Counted from the first letter of the stretch, positions 13,320-26,405 are shown. The stretch: 64,000 bases of DNA from Ectopseudomonas mendocina (GCF_007049795.1 NZ_SCFY01000003.1:247874-311873), one strand, 5' to 3'. The notes: a model not told the origin generated them from the letters alone. Made by a program: numbers and translations.

Positions 13320-13511
13320 ATGGCCAATGACGCCACGCCGCAATGGAGCCTGGAGAGCCTGACCAAGGCCTACCAGCAAGGTTATATGGCCGGCCTCACT
13401 GGCCAGGCCCGAACGCGACAACCCTACCCGGACGAAATCCCCGCAGCAGCGTGGGAAGCCGGCTGGGACGACGGCTTCGAGCAGATGCGCTTGCAGCAGC
13501 ACAGCGCCTGA
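13320..13511 (+). CDS. Small Rmf/CrpP-family protein
   Basis: A 63-residue product with the Rmf-type layout: an A-Y-x-x-G-Y-x-A-G-x-x-G helix (AYQQGYMAGLTG), a central PYP, then a second helix AAWEAGWDDGFEQM. Proteins of this family include ribosome modulation factor and the plasmid CrpP protein. The extra N-terminal stretch and acidic second helix differ from canonical Rmf, so ribosome hibernation is only a suggestion. The ribosome-binding site is poor. Confidence 0.7.
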   Translation: MANDATPQWSLESLTKAYQQGYMAGLTGQARTRQPYPDEIPAAAWEAGWDDGFEQMRLQQHSA

Positions 13512-13527
13512 CACTCTGAACGCATTG

Positions 13528-13651
13528 TGGGAGGGGCTTTAGCCGCGAGCGGTGAACCCGTCGCGGCTACATGCTCGGCCTTGGCCTCCCGCATCGCTCC
13601 AGTGTAGGAGCGGCTTCAGCCGCGAAACTCGCGGATAAATCCGCTCCTACA
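13528..13651. repeat. REP cluster: one single REP unit plus a REP doublet
   Basis: A unit starting GTGGGAGGGGCTTTAGCC at 13528-13549 is followed by an inverted pair at 13603-13625 and 13629-13651, both ending in the GTAGGAGCG class of tip. The 13603-13625 unit is identical in reverse complement to 19759-19781, and the 13528 unit recurs at 39290-39311. This is typical of dispersed Pseudomonas REP/REPIN sequences. It also separates the Rmf-like gene from the convergent argA. Confidence 0.85.
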
Positions 13652-13674
13652 ATTGCAGCCTGCTCTCGCCTCGC

Positions 13675-14973
13675 CTACAACGCCTTCTCGAACACCTTCG
13701 AATTGCGCTGGTAGTTGTACAGCGATGCTCGCGCGGTGGGCATGCGCTCGACGCTGCTCGGCTCGAAGCCGCGCTCGCGGAACCAGTGGGCGGTGCGGGT
13801 GGTGAGCACGAACAGGGTCTTGATCCCCTGCGCCCGCGCCCTGGCCTCGATGCGTTCCAGCAACTCGTCGCCACGGCCGCCATGGCGGTAATCGGGATTG
13901 ACCGCCAGGCAGGCCAGCTCGCCACAGTCGGAATCGGCGATGGGATAAAGCGCCGCGCAGGCGATGATCAGGCCTTCGCGCTCGACGATACTGAACTGCT
14001 CGATCTCGCGCTCCAGCACCTCGCGCGAACGGCGCACCAGAATCCCCTGCTCTTCCAGCGGGCTGATCAGCTCGATCAAGCCACCGACATCCTCGATGGT
14101 CGCCTCGCGCAGGGACTCGAACTGCTCCTGGGCCACCAGGGTGCCGTTGCCGGTACGGGTGAACAGTTCGCTGAGCAGCGCACCATCGGTGGCATAGCTG
14201 ACGATGTGGCTGCGCTTCACGCCGCCGCGACAGGCTTCAGCGGCGGCATCGAGTAGCTCGCCCTGATAGTTGCTGCCCAGGCGCGCCAGATGCGCCGGCA
14301 CCTGCTGCGGACGCAGTTCGCGCACCAGCTTGCCGTTTTCGTCGAGCAGGCCATCCTCGGCGCCGAACAGCAGCAGCTTGTCCGCGCCCAGGTCGATGGC
14401 GGCGCGGGTGGCGACGTCCTCGCAGGCCAGATTGAAGATTTCCCCGGTCGGCGAATACCCCAGCGGCGACAGCAGCACGATACTGCGCTCGTCGAGCTGG
14501 CGGTTGATACCCTTGCGGTCGATGCGCCGTACTTCGCCGGTGTGGTGGTAGTCGACGCCATCGACCACACCGATCGGCCGCGCGGTGACGAAGTTGCCGC
14601 TGGTCAGGCGCAAGCGCGAACCCTGCATCGGCGAGGCCGCCATGTCCATCGACAGACGCGCCTCGATGGCGATGCGCAGCTGGCCGACGGCATCGATCAC
14701 GCATTCCAAGGTCGGTGCGTCGGTGATGCGCAGGTCGCGATGGTAATGCGGGGTCAGGCCACGGGCAGCGAGGCGCGCCTCAATCTGCGGGCGCGAGCCA
14801 TGCACCAGCACCAGGCGCACGCCGAGGCTGTGCAGCAACACCAGGTCGTGGACGATATTGGCGAAATTCGGATGGGCAACACCCTCGCCCGGCAGCATGA
14901 CCACGAAGGTGCAGTCGCGATGGGCGTTGATGTAAGGCGAAGCGTGGCGTAACCAGGTGACGTAGTCGTGCAT
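13675..14973 (-). CDS. argA: N-acetylglutamate synthase ArgA
   Basis: A 432-residue protein with an N-terminal amino-acid-kinase-like domain (about 1-285, LVLVHGSRPQIEARLAARG) and a C-terminal GNAT acetyltransferase domain (LACLAVNPDYRHGGRGDELL, acetyl-CoA loop R-x-G-x-G). It makes N-acetylglutamate from glutamate and acetyl-CoA, the committed and arginine-inhibited step of arginine synthesis. The start at 14973 gives MHDYVTWLRHASPYINAHRD, which fits the Pseudomonas family. A longer frame to 15018 has no better ribosome-binding site. It lies next to argE in the same orientation. Confidence 0.93.
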   Translation of the reverse strand: MHDYVTWLRHASPYINAHRDCTFVVMLPGEGVAHPNFANIVHDLVLLHSLGVRLVLVHGSRPQIEARLAARGLTPHYHRDLRITDAPTLECVIDAVGQLRIAIEARLSMDMAASPMQGSRLRLTSGNFVTARPIGVVDGVDYHHTGEVRRIDRKGINRQLDERSIVLLSPLGYSPTGEIFNLACEDVATRAAIDLGADKLLLFGAEDGLLDENGKLVRELRPQQVPAHLARLGSNYQGELLDAAAEACRGGVKRSHIVSYATDGALLSELFTRTGNGTLVAQEQFESLREATIEDVGGLIELISPLEEQGILVRRSREVLEREIEQFSIVEREGLIIACAALYPIADSDCGELACLAVNPDYRHGGRGDELLERIEARARAQGIKTLFVLTTRTAHWFRERGFEPSSVERMPTARASLYNYQRNSKVFEKAL

Positions 14974-15038
14974 GAGCAATCCATTAGCGTCGAGACGTAG
15001 GACGGGCATAGCCGTCATGTTCGGTTAGAGAGTCGCTC

Positions 15039-16205
15039 TCATCGTCGCTGCACGTCGTCACTCCGGGTCAGGCAGTAGTGTTGGATCAGTTGGCGCAGTA
15101 TCGCCACAGTTGGTTCGATACGGGCCAGCTCCAGGTGTTCCCCGGGCTGGTGCGCACAGTCGATATCGCCGGGGCCGAGCACCAGCGTCTCGCAGCCAAG
15201 GCGCTGAAGATAAGGCGCTTCGGTGCCGAATGCCACCGCCTGCGCGCTGTGCCCGGTCAGCCGCTCGGCCAGACGTACCAGCTCGGCATCGGCACGCTGC
15301 TCGAATGGCGGCACTTCGGGGAACAGCGGACCATAGTCGATGCGTACCTGATGCTTGAGCGCCAGCGGCTGCAGCTTGCCGCGAATGGCCTCACGCAACT
15401 GCTCCGGGTCCATGCCCGGCAATGGGCGCAGGTCGAACTCCAGCGCACATTGCCCGCAGATGCGATTGGGATTGTCGCCGCCGTGGATACAACCGAGGTT
15501 GAGCGTCGGCTGTGGCACGCCGAATTGCGGGTTGTTGAATTCGCGCTGCCACTGCGCACGCAGGCCACGCAGCTCACCCATCACGTCCTGCATGGCCTCC
15601 AGCGCGCTATGCCCGAGACTCGGGTCGGAGCTGTGACCGCTGCGCCCGAGAATATCGATACGCTCCATCATCACGCCCTTGTGCAGGCGGATGGGTTTGA
15701 GGCCGGTCGGCTCGCCGATCACCGCCGCACGGCCAAGCGGCCGCCCGGCCTCGGCCAGGGCGCGGGCGCCAGCCATGGAGCTTTCTTCATCACAAGTAGC
15801 AAGGATCAACAACGGTTGCTGGAAAGGCTGATCAAGCAGCGGCCGCACGGCTTCGATAGCCAGGGCGAAAAAACCCTTCATGTCGCAACTGCCCAGCCCC
15901 ACCCAGCGGTCGCCCACTTCGCTCAGCTTGAGCGGATCGGTCTGCCACAGGGCCGCATCGAAGGGCACAGTATCGCTGTGCCCAGCCAGCACCAGACCAC
16001 CCGGGCCGGAGCCATAACTGGCGAGAAGATTGAACTTGCCCGGGGCGATCTGCTGGGTTTCGCAGGTGAAGCCCAGGTCACCGAGCCAAGCGGCAAGCAG
16101 CTCGATGACAGGCGCGTTGCTCTGGTCCCAGTTGGGCTGGGTGCAGCTCACCGAGGGCGCTGCGATCAGCGCGGCGAACTGCTCTCGGAAGGACGGCAAG
16201 GGCAT
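15039..16205 (-). CDS. argE: Acetylornithine deacetylase ArgE (M20 family)
   Basis: A 388-residue M20 zinc peptidase-fold enzyme with metal-site motifs VLAGHSDTVPFD, GLGSCDMKGFFAL and ATCDEESSMAGARALAE. It deacetylates N2-acetylornithine in the cytoplasm. AGGAG lies 7 nt before the ATG at 16205, so this start is preferred over the longer frame. It is upstream of argA on the same strand, and both serve arginine synthesis. Pseudomonas also uses the ArgJ cycle, so ArgE may be auxiliary. Confidence 0.88.
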   Translation of the reverse strand: MPLPSFREQFAALIAAPSVSCTQPNWDQSNAPVIELLAAWLGDLGFTCETQQIAPGKFNLLASYGSGPGGLVLAGHSDTVPFDAALWQTDPLKLSEVGDRWVGLGSCDMKGFFALAIEAVRPLLDQPFQQPLLILATCDEESSMAGARALAEAGRPLGRAAVIGEPTGLKPIRLHKGVMMERIDILGRSGHSSDPSLGHSALEAMQDVMGELRGLRAQWQREFNNPQFGVPQPTLNLGCIHGGDNPNRICGQCALEFDLRPLPGMDPEQLREAIRGKLQPLALKHQVRIDYGPLFPEVPPFEQRADAELVRLAERLTGHSAQAVAFGTEAPYLQRLGCETLVLGPGDIDCAHQPGEHLELARIEPTVAILRQLIQHYCLTRSDDVQRR

Positions 16206-16274
16206 CGGCGATCTCCTGGGTCGGAGCCCCAATCATAGGGGCATCCAACCTCAGGGGAAACCGTCAGGCCGGGA

Positions 16275-17546
16275 TCAGACCCCGCCGAACAGCGCGCGCA
16301 GGATGAAGAAGAAGATGATCGACAGGATCGCACCGGCCGGCAGGGTGATAATCCAGGACAGGAAGATCTTGCCGATCATACCCAGGTTCAGCGCACCGAT
16401 GCCGCGCGCCAGGCCGACACCGAGAATGGCGCCGACCAGAGTGTGGGTGGTGGATACCGGCAGACCCAGGCCCGAGGCGCTGACCACGGTGGTAGCAGCG
16501 GCCAGTTCGGCGGCGAAGCCGCGGCTGGGGGTCAGCTCGGTGATTTCCTTGCCGATGGTGGCGATTACCTTGTAGCCGTAGGTCGCCAGGCCGACCACGA
16601 TGCCCAGCGCGCCCAGCAGCAGAATCCAGCCCGGTACCAGCGACTTGTCGCCAGCGGCCAGGTCACCGCCACTCTGGATCACACCGACGATGGCCGCCAG
16701 CGGGCCAACGGCATTGGCCACGTCGTTGGAGCCATGAGCGAAGGCCATGGAGCAGGCGGTGAAGATCATCAGGATGGCGAACACCTTCTCCACGCTGGAG
16801 AAGTGGAAAGCCTTGTCAGCTTCGGCGTCGACATGAATGCGGCTGAGCAGCGCGATACCGATCAGCATGACCAGCACGCCGATACCGATCGAGAGCAGGA
16901 AGCCTTCGGTGCTGGAGAGGTTCAGGCCGACATGCTTGAGACCCTTGGTCATGGTCATCAGCGAAATCATGAAGCCGGTGATGAACATGTACAGCGGCAC
17001 GTAACGCTTGGCGTTGAGGAAGGGATTGTCGGTGTCGATGATCAGCTTCTGCACGCTGACGAACAGGCAGAAGGAGATGGTCCCGGCCAGCATCGGCGTG
17101 ACGACCCAGCTGGCGACGATGGGGCCGACGCCGCTCCAGTGCACGGCATCAACCGATACACCGACTGCGGCGAAACCGATCACCGCACCGACGATGGTGT
17201 GGGTGGTGGACACCGGCCAGCCGCGCATCGACGCCACCAGCAGCCAGGTGCCTGCCGCTAACAGAGCCGACATCATGCCCAACACCATGAGGTTGGGGCT
17301 GATCAGATTGGCATCGACGATGCCATTCTTGATGGTTTCGGTCACCTCGCCGCCGGCCAGGTAGGCACCGGCGAACTCGAAGACCATGGCGATGATGATC
17401 GCCTGTTTGATGGTAAGTGCACGCGAGCCAACGGATGTACCCATAGCATTGGCTACATCGTTGGCTCCAACACCCCAGGCCATGAAAAAACCGAAAAGGC
17501 AGGCAAGAACGAGCAGAACCAGCCCGTAGTCCGCAATCAGAGACAT
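16275..17546 (-). CDS. pit: PiT-family inorganic phosphate transporter
   Basis: A 423-residue polytopic membrane protein with about ten hydrophobic segments and the duplicated PiT signatures GVGANDVANAMGTSVGS (N-terminal half) and AHGSNDVANAVGPLAAI (C-terminal half). The family imports metal-phosphate by proton symport. It is directly downstream of a DUF47 protein on the same strand, the usual pairing for low-affinity phosphate uptake. Confidence 0.92.
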   Translation of the reverse strand: MSLIADYGLVLLVLACLFGFFMAWGVGANDVANAMGTSVGSRALTIKQAIIIAMVFEFAGAYLAGGEVTETIKNGIVDANLISPNLMVLGMMSALLAAGTWLLVASMRGWPVSTTHTIVGAVIGFAAVGVSVDAVHWSGVGPIVASWVVTPMLAGTISFCLFVSVQKLIIDTDNPFLNAKRYVPLYMFITGFMISLMTMTKGLKHVGLNLSSTEGFLLSIGIGVLVMLIGIALLSRIHVDAEADKAFHFSSVEKVFAILMIFTACSMAFAHGSNDVANAVGPLAAIVGVIQSGGDLAAGDKSLVPGWILLLGALGIVVGLATYGYKVIATIGKEITELTPSRGFAAELAAATTVVSASGLGLPVSTTHTLVGAILGVGLARGIGALNLGMIGKIFLSWIITLPAGAILSIIFFFILRALFGGV

Positions 17547-17584
17547 AAATTAGTTTCCGTAGATCCCAGAAAGGACACTGGCGC

Positions 17585-18262
17585 TTAGCGCGCCAGCAGT
17601 TGTTCCAGTCGGTTGCCCACTCGTTGGGCACGGTCGGCGACATCGCCGATCCAGTCGATGATCTGATAGAGGAACATCACATCGACCGGGGGAAGGTCCT
17701 TCTCCAGCTTGAACAGGTTGCGGCGTACCTCGATCTGCAGGCGGTCGGTATCGTTTTCGATCGAACCGAGCTCCTCGATCAGGTTTTCCACCAGCACTGC
17801 TTCGCGGCCGGCGAAACCGGTTTCGAGCAGTTCGTCCAATTCGTTCATTGCCTTCAGCGCCTGGGCGCTGGCGTCCACACTGCGCTGTACGTAGGTGCGC
17901 ACCAGTGGCTGCAGTGGCTGCGGAATAGCCATCTGCCGGCCGAGCATCAGACCAGCGATGTCCTTGGCACGGTTGGCGACTTTGTCCTGTACACTGAGCA
18001 GCTCAAGCAGGTCCGAACGCGGCACCGGCAGGAACAGGCTCTTGGGCAGGTGCAGGCGCACGCTTTTCTTCAGCTTGTCGGCCTCGTGCTCCAGCCGGGA
18101 CATCTCCTGTTGCACCTGTTCTACCTTGGCCCAATCCTCGGCCATGATGGCCTCGAAGAAGGGAACCAGGTTCGCCGCGCACTCGTGGGCCTTGGCGATA
18201 TGCTGTTGCATGGGGCCGATGGGTGAACGGCCGAACAGGCTGACAAAGGGATTGATAGGCAT
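17585..18262 (-). CDS. DUF47 (PhoU-related, TIGR00153) phosphate-transport accessory protein
   Basis: A 225-residue all-helical protein starting MPINPFVSLFGRSPIGPMQQ, the recognised opening of the DUF47/YkaA family. Acidic helices such as VEQVQQEMSRLEHEADKLKK resemble the metal-binding E/D-rich motifs of PhoU. It precedes pit by 38 nt in one operon and probably modulates PiT transport. Confidence 0.88.
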   Translation of the reverse strand: MPINPFVSLFGRSPIGPMQQHIAKAHECAANLVPFFEAIMAEDWAKVEQVQQEMSRLEHEADKLKKSVRLHLPKSLFLPVPRSDLLELLSVQDKVANRAKDIAGLMLGRQMAIPQPLQPLVRTYVQRSVDASAQALKAMNELDELLETGFAGREAVLVENLIEELGSIENDTDRLQIEVRRNLFKLEKDLPPVDVMFLYQIIDWIGDVADRAQRVGNRLEQLLAR

Positions 18263-18374
18263 AGGGTAAGCCCCCGTTTTGAGAAGGCCGCAAGTATAGG
18301 GACCGGATTCGTCATTCGCCAGCGCGCGTCATCGGTCTGTCACATTTTCATAAAAGGCTATCTAGCTCTCGACC

Positions 18375-19739
18375 ATGGTCAAAGAAACCGAAATCAAACT
18401 GCGCGCCAGCCGCGCCACCCTGGCCGCCCTGCGCGAGCACCCGCTGCTGAAGAAACGCAACAAGAGCGGCTGGCAGCGCGGCGAGCTGTTCAATCAGTAC
18501 TACGATACGCCGGACCGTGACCTGGCCAGCGCCAAGGTTGCCCTGCGCCTGCGCCGTGATGGCGAGCAGTTCATTCAGACGCTGAAGAGCCGCGGCCAGA
18601 GCGTTGCCGGCCTGTCCGAGCGCAACGAGTGGGACTGGTACCTGAGCAAGGCCAAGCTCGATCTGAAAAAGCTCGACGACAGCTGCTGGCCGGCCAGCCT
18701 GGCCGAGCTGGACAAGAAAACCCTGCAGCCGCTGTTCACCACCGACTTCGTCCGCGAGAAGGCCGAGATCGCCTGGGGCCGCGGCAAGGCCAAGGTGGTC
18801 ATCGAGGCCGCTCTGGACCTGGGCAAGGTGTTCGCCGGCGAGGGCGAAGAAGAGATTTGCGAGCTGGAGCTGGAACTGCGCCAGGGCGAGCCTGCAGCCC
18901 TGCTGGAGTTGGCCTGCGAGCTGGCCGCCGAGCTGCCGCTGATGCCCTGTGATATAAGCAAGGCCGAGCGTGGCTACCGTCTGTTCGATGCCGGCAGTTA
19001 CAGCCTGAGCCTGCCGGCTCCCGAGCTGACGGCCGAGATGAGCCTGGACGACGCTTTCGCGGCGCTGGCCTGGCATCTGTTCGGTGCCAGCCAGCGCCTG
19101 GCCGAGCAATATCGCTGGAACGGCCACTGGAGCCTGTTGCAGCAATGGCTGGAGCAACTGATCGACCTGCGCGCCCTGCTCGCCAGCCTCGGCCAGGCAG
19201 CGCCGCGTGCCAGCTCGCGCGAATTGCGTGAAGCACTCGATGCCCTGCTCGACGATTGGCGCCCACGTCTGGCGGCGGGTCAGGACGACGACAGCATGCG
19301 GCGTAATGCCCCAGCGCTGTTCGCCGCCGAGCTCGATGGCTGCCGCTGGGGCCTGCTGTCGCTGAAACTGTCGCACTGGCTGCTGCTACGTAGCTGGACG
19401 ACAGAGCGCAACAATCGTGGTAACCGCCAGGGCGCCGCCGCGCTGGGCAACTGGCTGCCGACCCTGCTGAACGAAGAAGGCACTGCCCTGCAACTGCGTC
19501 GCTACCAGCAGCAGCCGGAAGACCTGGCCGAGCAGATGCCGCGCCTTGAGCGCCTGCTGGTCTGGCTGCGCCTGGCCCGTGGCGTGCTGGAAGCCCCCGA
19601 GGTCGACCGCCTGTATGGCGAGCTGAACAAGCTCTACGAACTGGCGCAGCAAGCGCTGGACGACGAGCAGCGCCAATTGCGCGCAACTCAGACGCAGATC
19701 GTGAGCAGCCTCAAGGGGTGGAAGGCGCTGGTGAAATAG
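18375..19739 (+). CDS. CYTH-CHAD inorganic triphosphatase (YgiF-like)
   Basis: A 454-residue protein. The N-terminal CYTH domain (about 1-205) starts with the ExExK signature ETEIKL and has the tunnel residues LRLRRDG, FIQTLKSRG and ELELELRQGEP. The helical region from about 225 resembles CHAD. CYTH-CHAD enzymes hydrolyse tripolyphosphate or bind polyphosphate, in keeping with the neighbouring phosphate transporter, which is divergently transcribed. The ribosome-binding site is weak. Confidence 0.86.
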   Translation: MVKETEIKLRASRATLAALREHPLLKKRNKSGWQRGELFNQYYDTPDRDLASAKVALRLRRDGEQFIQTLKSRGQSVAGLSERNEWDWYLSKAKLDLKKLDDSCWPASLAELDKKTLQPLFTTDFVREKAEIAWGRGKAKVVIEAALDLGKVFAGEGEEEICELELELRQGEPAALLELACELAAELPLMPCDISKAERGYRLFDAGSYSLSLPAPELTAEMSLDDAFAALAWHLFGASQRLAEQYRWNGHWSLLQQWLEQLIDLRALLASLGQAAPRASSRELREALDALLDDWRPRLAAGQDDDSMRRNAPALFAAELDGCRWGLLSLKLSHWLLLRSWTTERNNRGNRQGAAALGNWLPTLLNEEGTALQLRRYQQQPEDLAEQMPRLERLLVWLRLARGVLEAPEVDRLYGELNKLYELAQQALDDEQRQLRATQTQIVSSLKGWKALVK

Positions 19740-19758
19740 CGGCTGGGCCTCACAACCT

Positions 19759-19781
19759 TCGCGGCTGAAGCCGCTCCTACA
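19759..19781. repeat. Single REP unit
   Basis: This 23-nt unit (ending GCCGCTCCTACA) is the exact reverse complement of the REP unit at 13603-13625. It lies just after the CYTH-CHAD stop and before the spu terminator. Confidence 0.85.
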
Positions 19782-19814
19782 GATCGCGGTACCGCGCCGA
19801 TCAGTGACACCATG

Positions 19815-19840
19815 AAAAACGGGCCCCGCGGGGCCCGTTC
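19815..19840 (-). terminator. Rho-independent terminator of the spu operon
   Basis: AACGGGCCCC (19818-19827) pairs with GGGGCCCGTT (19830-19839). On the minus strand the stem is followed by TTTTTC, so it terminates transcripts leaving spuH. It lies 18 nt beyond the spuH stop. Confidence 0.85.
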
Positions 19841-19857
19841 TGCTTTCAGCCAGAAGC

Positions 19858-20745
19858 TCAGTTGCTGCCAGGGTTGCGACGGCTGTCGATGACCTGCTGC
19901 CAGGACGGATTGGCGGTCTCGTCCATGGCCTGCTGCATGGCCTTCTTGCGTTTTTCCTCGGCGCGATGGGCGAAGAACCAAGCCAGGAAGGTGGCGAACG
20001 ACACCGCCAGCAGGATCAGGCTGGCCACCGCGTTGATCTCCGGCTTAACCCCCAGGCGCACGGCGGAGAAAATCTCCATCGGCAGGGTGGTCGAACCCGG
20101 ACCGGAGACGAAGCTGGCCAGCACCAGGTCGTCCAGCGACAGGGCGAAGGACATCATCGCCCCTGCTGCCAGCGACGGTGCGATCATCGGCACGGTGATC
20201 AGGAAGAACACCTTCCACGGCCGCGCTCCCAGATCCATGGCCGCCTCTTCGATGGACATGTCCAGCTCACGCAGACGCGATGACACCACCACCGCCACAT
20301 AGGCCGAGCAGAAGGTGGTGTGGGCGATCCAGATGGTGGTCATGCCGCGCTGCATCGGCCAGCCGATCAGTTGTGCCATCAGCACGAACAGCAGCAGCAG
20401 CGACAGGCCGGTGATCACTTCCGGCATCACCAGCGGCGCGGTAACCAGGCCACCGAACAGCGTGCGTCCCTTGAAGTGGGTGATGCGGGTCAGCACAAAG
20501 GCCGCCAGGGTGCCCAGCGCCACTGCCGCGATGGCGGTGTAGCAGGCGATTTCCAGCGAGCGCATCACCGAGTTCATCAGCTGGGTGTTGTCCAGCAGGC
20601 CGACGTACCACTTCACCGACCAGCCGCCCCACACCGTTACCAGCCGCGAGGCGTTGAACGAGTAGATGACCAGGATGACCATGGGCAGGTAGATGAATGC
20701 CAGCCCCACCCAGAGCATGATGCTGGAGAAACTGAAACGCTTCAT
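19858..20745 (-). CDS. spuH: Polyamine ABC transporter permease SpuH (PotI-like)
   Basis: A 295-residue inner-membrane permease with about six transmembrane helices and the EAA loop DLGARPWKVFFLITVPMIAP. It is the last gene of the spu transport set and starts 4 bp inside the end of spuG. With SpuG it forms the membrane channel of a putrescine/spermidine importer. The C-terminal tail after the last helix is rich in charged residues. Confidence 0.92.
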   Translation of the reverse strand: MKRFSFSSIMLWVGLAFIYLPMVILVIYSFNASRLVTVWGGWSVKWYVGLLDNTQLMNSVMRSLEIACYTAIAAVALGTLAAFVLTRITHFKGRTLFGGLVTAPLVMPEVITGLSLLLLFVLMAQLIGWPMQRGMTTIWIAHTTFCSAYVAVVVSSRLRELDMSIEEAAMDLGARPWKVFFLITVPMIAPSLAAGAMMSFALSLDDLVLASFVSGPGSTTLPMEIFSAVRLGVKPEINAVASLILLAVSFATFLAWFFAHRAEEKRKKAMQQAMDETANPSWQQVIDSRRNPGSN

Positions 20746-21650
20746 GGGCGGCCCTCCAGCTCTTTAGCCTGGTTACGGTTGAACAGGATGATGGGCACGA
20801 TCAGGATCGCCAGCATCACCACCGCCAGGGCGGAAGCCACCGGCCAGTCGCGGTTGTTGAAGAACTCCTGCCACAGCACCTTGCCGATCATCAGGGTCTC
20901 CGGCCCGCCGAGCAGTTCGGGGATGACGAACTCACCCACCACCGGAATGAACACCAGCATGGAGCCGGCGATGATGCCGTTCTTCGACAGCGGCACGGTG
21001 ATCCGCCAGAAGTTGTTGAAGTTGCTCGAGCCCAGGTCGGAGGCAGCTTCCAGCAGGCTCAGATCATGCTTCACCAGGTTGGCGTAAAGCGGCAGGATCA
21101 TGAACGGCAGGTAGGAATAGACCACGCCGATGTACACCGCGGTGTTGGTATTGAGGATCTGCAGCGGCGTATCGATCAGACCGATGCCCATCAGCAGGCT
21201 GTTAAGCAGGCCGTTGTTGCCGAGAATGCCCATCCAGGCATAGACGCGGATCAGGATCGCGGTCCAGGTCGGCATCATGATCAGCAGCAACAGCACGGTT
21301 TGCTGCGACTTCGGCGCACGGGCGATGGCATAGGCCATCGGGTAGCCGATCACCAGGCACAGCAGGGTACTGAAGAACGCCACCTTCAACGAACCCAGAT
21401 AAGCCGACAGGTACAGCGCATCCTCGGTGAGGAAGATGTAGTTGCCGAAATTCAGCAGCAGGGTCAGCTTGTTGTCCGCCCACTGGTAGATTTCCGTGTA
21501 GGGCGGAATGGCCACGTCGGCTTCGGCGAAGCTGATCTTTAGCACGATGACGAACGGCAGCAGGAAGAACAGGAACAGCCAGAGGAACGGGATGCCGATA
21601 ACGGCATGCCGCCCACTGGGCAGATAGCGCGAGAGCTTGGCCAGTTTCAT
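20742..21650 (-). CDS. spuG: Polyamine ABC transporter permease SpuG (PotH-like)
   Basis: A 302-residue permease with an N-terminal helix (IPFLWLFLFFLLPFVIVLKI), further membrane helices and the EAA loop EAASDLGSSNFNNFWRITVP. It overlaps spuF and spuH by four bases each, indicating coupled translation and the SpuFGH complex stoichiometry. Confidence 0.92.
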   Translation of the reverse strand: MKLAKLSRYLPSGRHAVIGIPFLWLFLFFLLPFVIVLKISFAEADVAIPPYTEIYQWADNKLTLLLNFGNYIFLTEDALYLSAYLGSLKVAFFSTLLCLVIGYPMAYAIARAPKSQQTVLLLLIMMPTWTAILIRVYAWMGILGNNGLLNSLLMGIGLIDTPLQILNTNTAVYIGVVYSYLPFMILPLYANLVKHDLSLLEAASDLGSSNFNNFWRITVPLSKNGIIAGSMLVFIPVVGEFVIPELLGGPETLMIGKVLWQEFFNNRDWPVASALAVVMLAILIVPIILFNRNQAKELEGRP

Positions 21651-22801
21651 GATTGCAGTACCACGCCGCTGTCGTCTTCCCAGTACACCACCACCGGATC
21701 GTCCCAGGTCGGACGCTTACCACGGCGCTCGGCGTTGGCGATGAAGCACTGCACCACCTGACCGGAAGTAAGCTTGACGTAGTACACCGAGTGACCGCCG
21801 AGGTAGGCGATGTCATGCACGTGGCCACGGCTCCAGTTGTACTCGGGGTGCTCGTGGTCGGCCGGCAAGGCGGTGGCCATCAGCAGTTTTTCCGGGCGCA
21901 GGGCGTAGCTGACGGACTTGTTCTCGGCACGGGTGCTGACGCCGTGGCCAATGTAGATCGGCTTGTCCAGGTGCGGACAATCGATGATCGCGTGGTCGGC
22001 CTCGTCGCTGACGATCTGACCGTCGAACAGGTTGACGTTGCCGATGAATTCACACACCAGGCGGCTGGTCGGGGTCTCGTAGATGTCCACCGGGCTGCCG
22101 GTCTGGGCGATCCAGCCCAGGTGCATGATGGCGATGCGCTGGGCCATGGTCATGGCCTCCTCCTGATCATGGGTGACCATCACGCAGGTCACGCCGACGC
22201 GCTCGATGATTTCCACCAGTTCCAGCTGCATCTGCGAACGCAGTTTCTTGTCCAGCGCGCCCATCGGCTCGTCGAGCAGCAGCAGTTTCGGACGCTTGGC
22301 CAGTGAGCGTGCCAGGGCCACGCGCTGACGCTGGCCGCCGGAAAGCTGATGCGGCTTGCGCTTGGCGTACTGGGTCATGTGCACCAGCTTGAGCATCTCG
22401 GCCACGCGCTCGTCGATCTCGGCCTTGGGCAGCTTGTCCTGCTGCAGACCGAAGGCGATGTTCTGCGCCACGGTCATGTGCGGGAACAGCGCATAGGACT
22501 GGAACATCATGTTGATCGGCCGCTGATAGGGCGGCATGTCGGTGATATCGACACCATCGAGAATGATGCGCCCGGAGGTGGGCCGCTCGAAGCCGGCAAG
22601 CATGCGCAGCAGCGTGGATTTACCGGAGCCGGAGCCACCGAGCAGAGCAAAGATTTCGCCCTTGTTGATGGTCAACGAGACGTCGTCGACGGCCACGGTC
22701 TCGTCGAACTTCTTGGTCACCCGATCGATCTTGACCAGCACCTCTTTCGGTGTCTGATCCCCCTCGAGGGCTTTTTTGTAGGCGCTGGAGGCAACAGCCA
22801 T
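21647..22801 (-). CDS. spuF: Polyamine ABC transporter ATPase SpuF (PotG-like)
   Basis: A 384-residue ABC ATPase with Walker A LGGSGSGKSTLLRML, signature LSGGQRQRVALARSLAKRPK, Walker B LLLDEPMGALD, the H-loop MVTHDQEEAM and a C-terminal TOBE-type domain (about 290-384). It energises SpuG/SpuH. It is downstream of the three binding-protein genes and has a GGGAG ribosome-binding site about 10 nt before the ATG. Confidence 0.93.
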   Translation of the reverse strand: MAVASSAYKKALEGDQTPKEVLVKIDRVTKKFDETVAVDDVSLTINKGEIFALLGGSGSGKSTLLRMLAGFERPTSGRIILDGVDITDMPPYQRPINMMFQSYALFPHMTVAQNIAFGLQQDKLPKAEIDERVAEMLKLVHMTQYAKRKPHQLSGGQRQRVALARSLAKRPKLLLLDEPMGALDKKLRSQMQLELVEIIERVGVTCVMVTHDQEEAMTMAQRIAIMHLGWIAQTGSPVDIYETPTSRLVCEFIGNVNLFDGQIVSDEADHAIIDCPHLDKPIYIGHGVSTRAENKSVSYALRPEKLLMATALPADHEHPEYNWSRGHVHDIAYLGGHSVYYVKLTSGQVVQCFIANAERRGKRPTWDDPVVVYWEDDSGVVLQS

Positions 22802-22854
22802 TTAGGAAAACTCCCGGAAGATTGTGCCCGACCCCTGCGGCCGGGCAGGAACGA

Positions 22855-26367
<3,513 letters not shown>

Positions 26368-26405
26368 TCATGGCACCGCTGACAACTTTCCGTGACTGCA
26401 GGCTT

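Noticed and set aside
18330..18352. CTGTCAC near the start of the CYTH-CHAD gene resembling half a Pho box
   Set aside because: The second half-site is not present at the required spacing.
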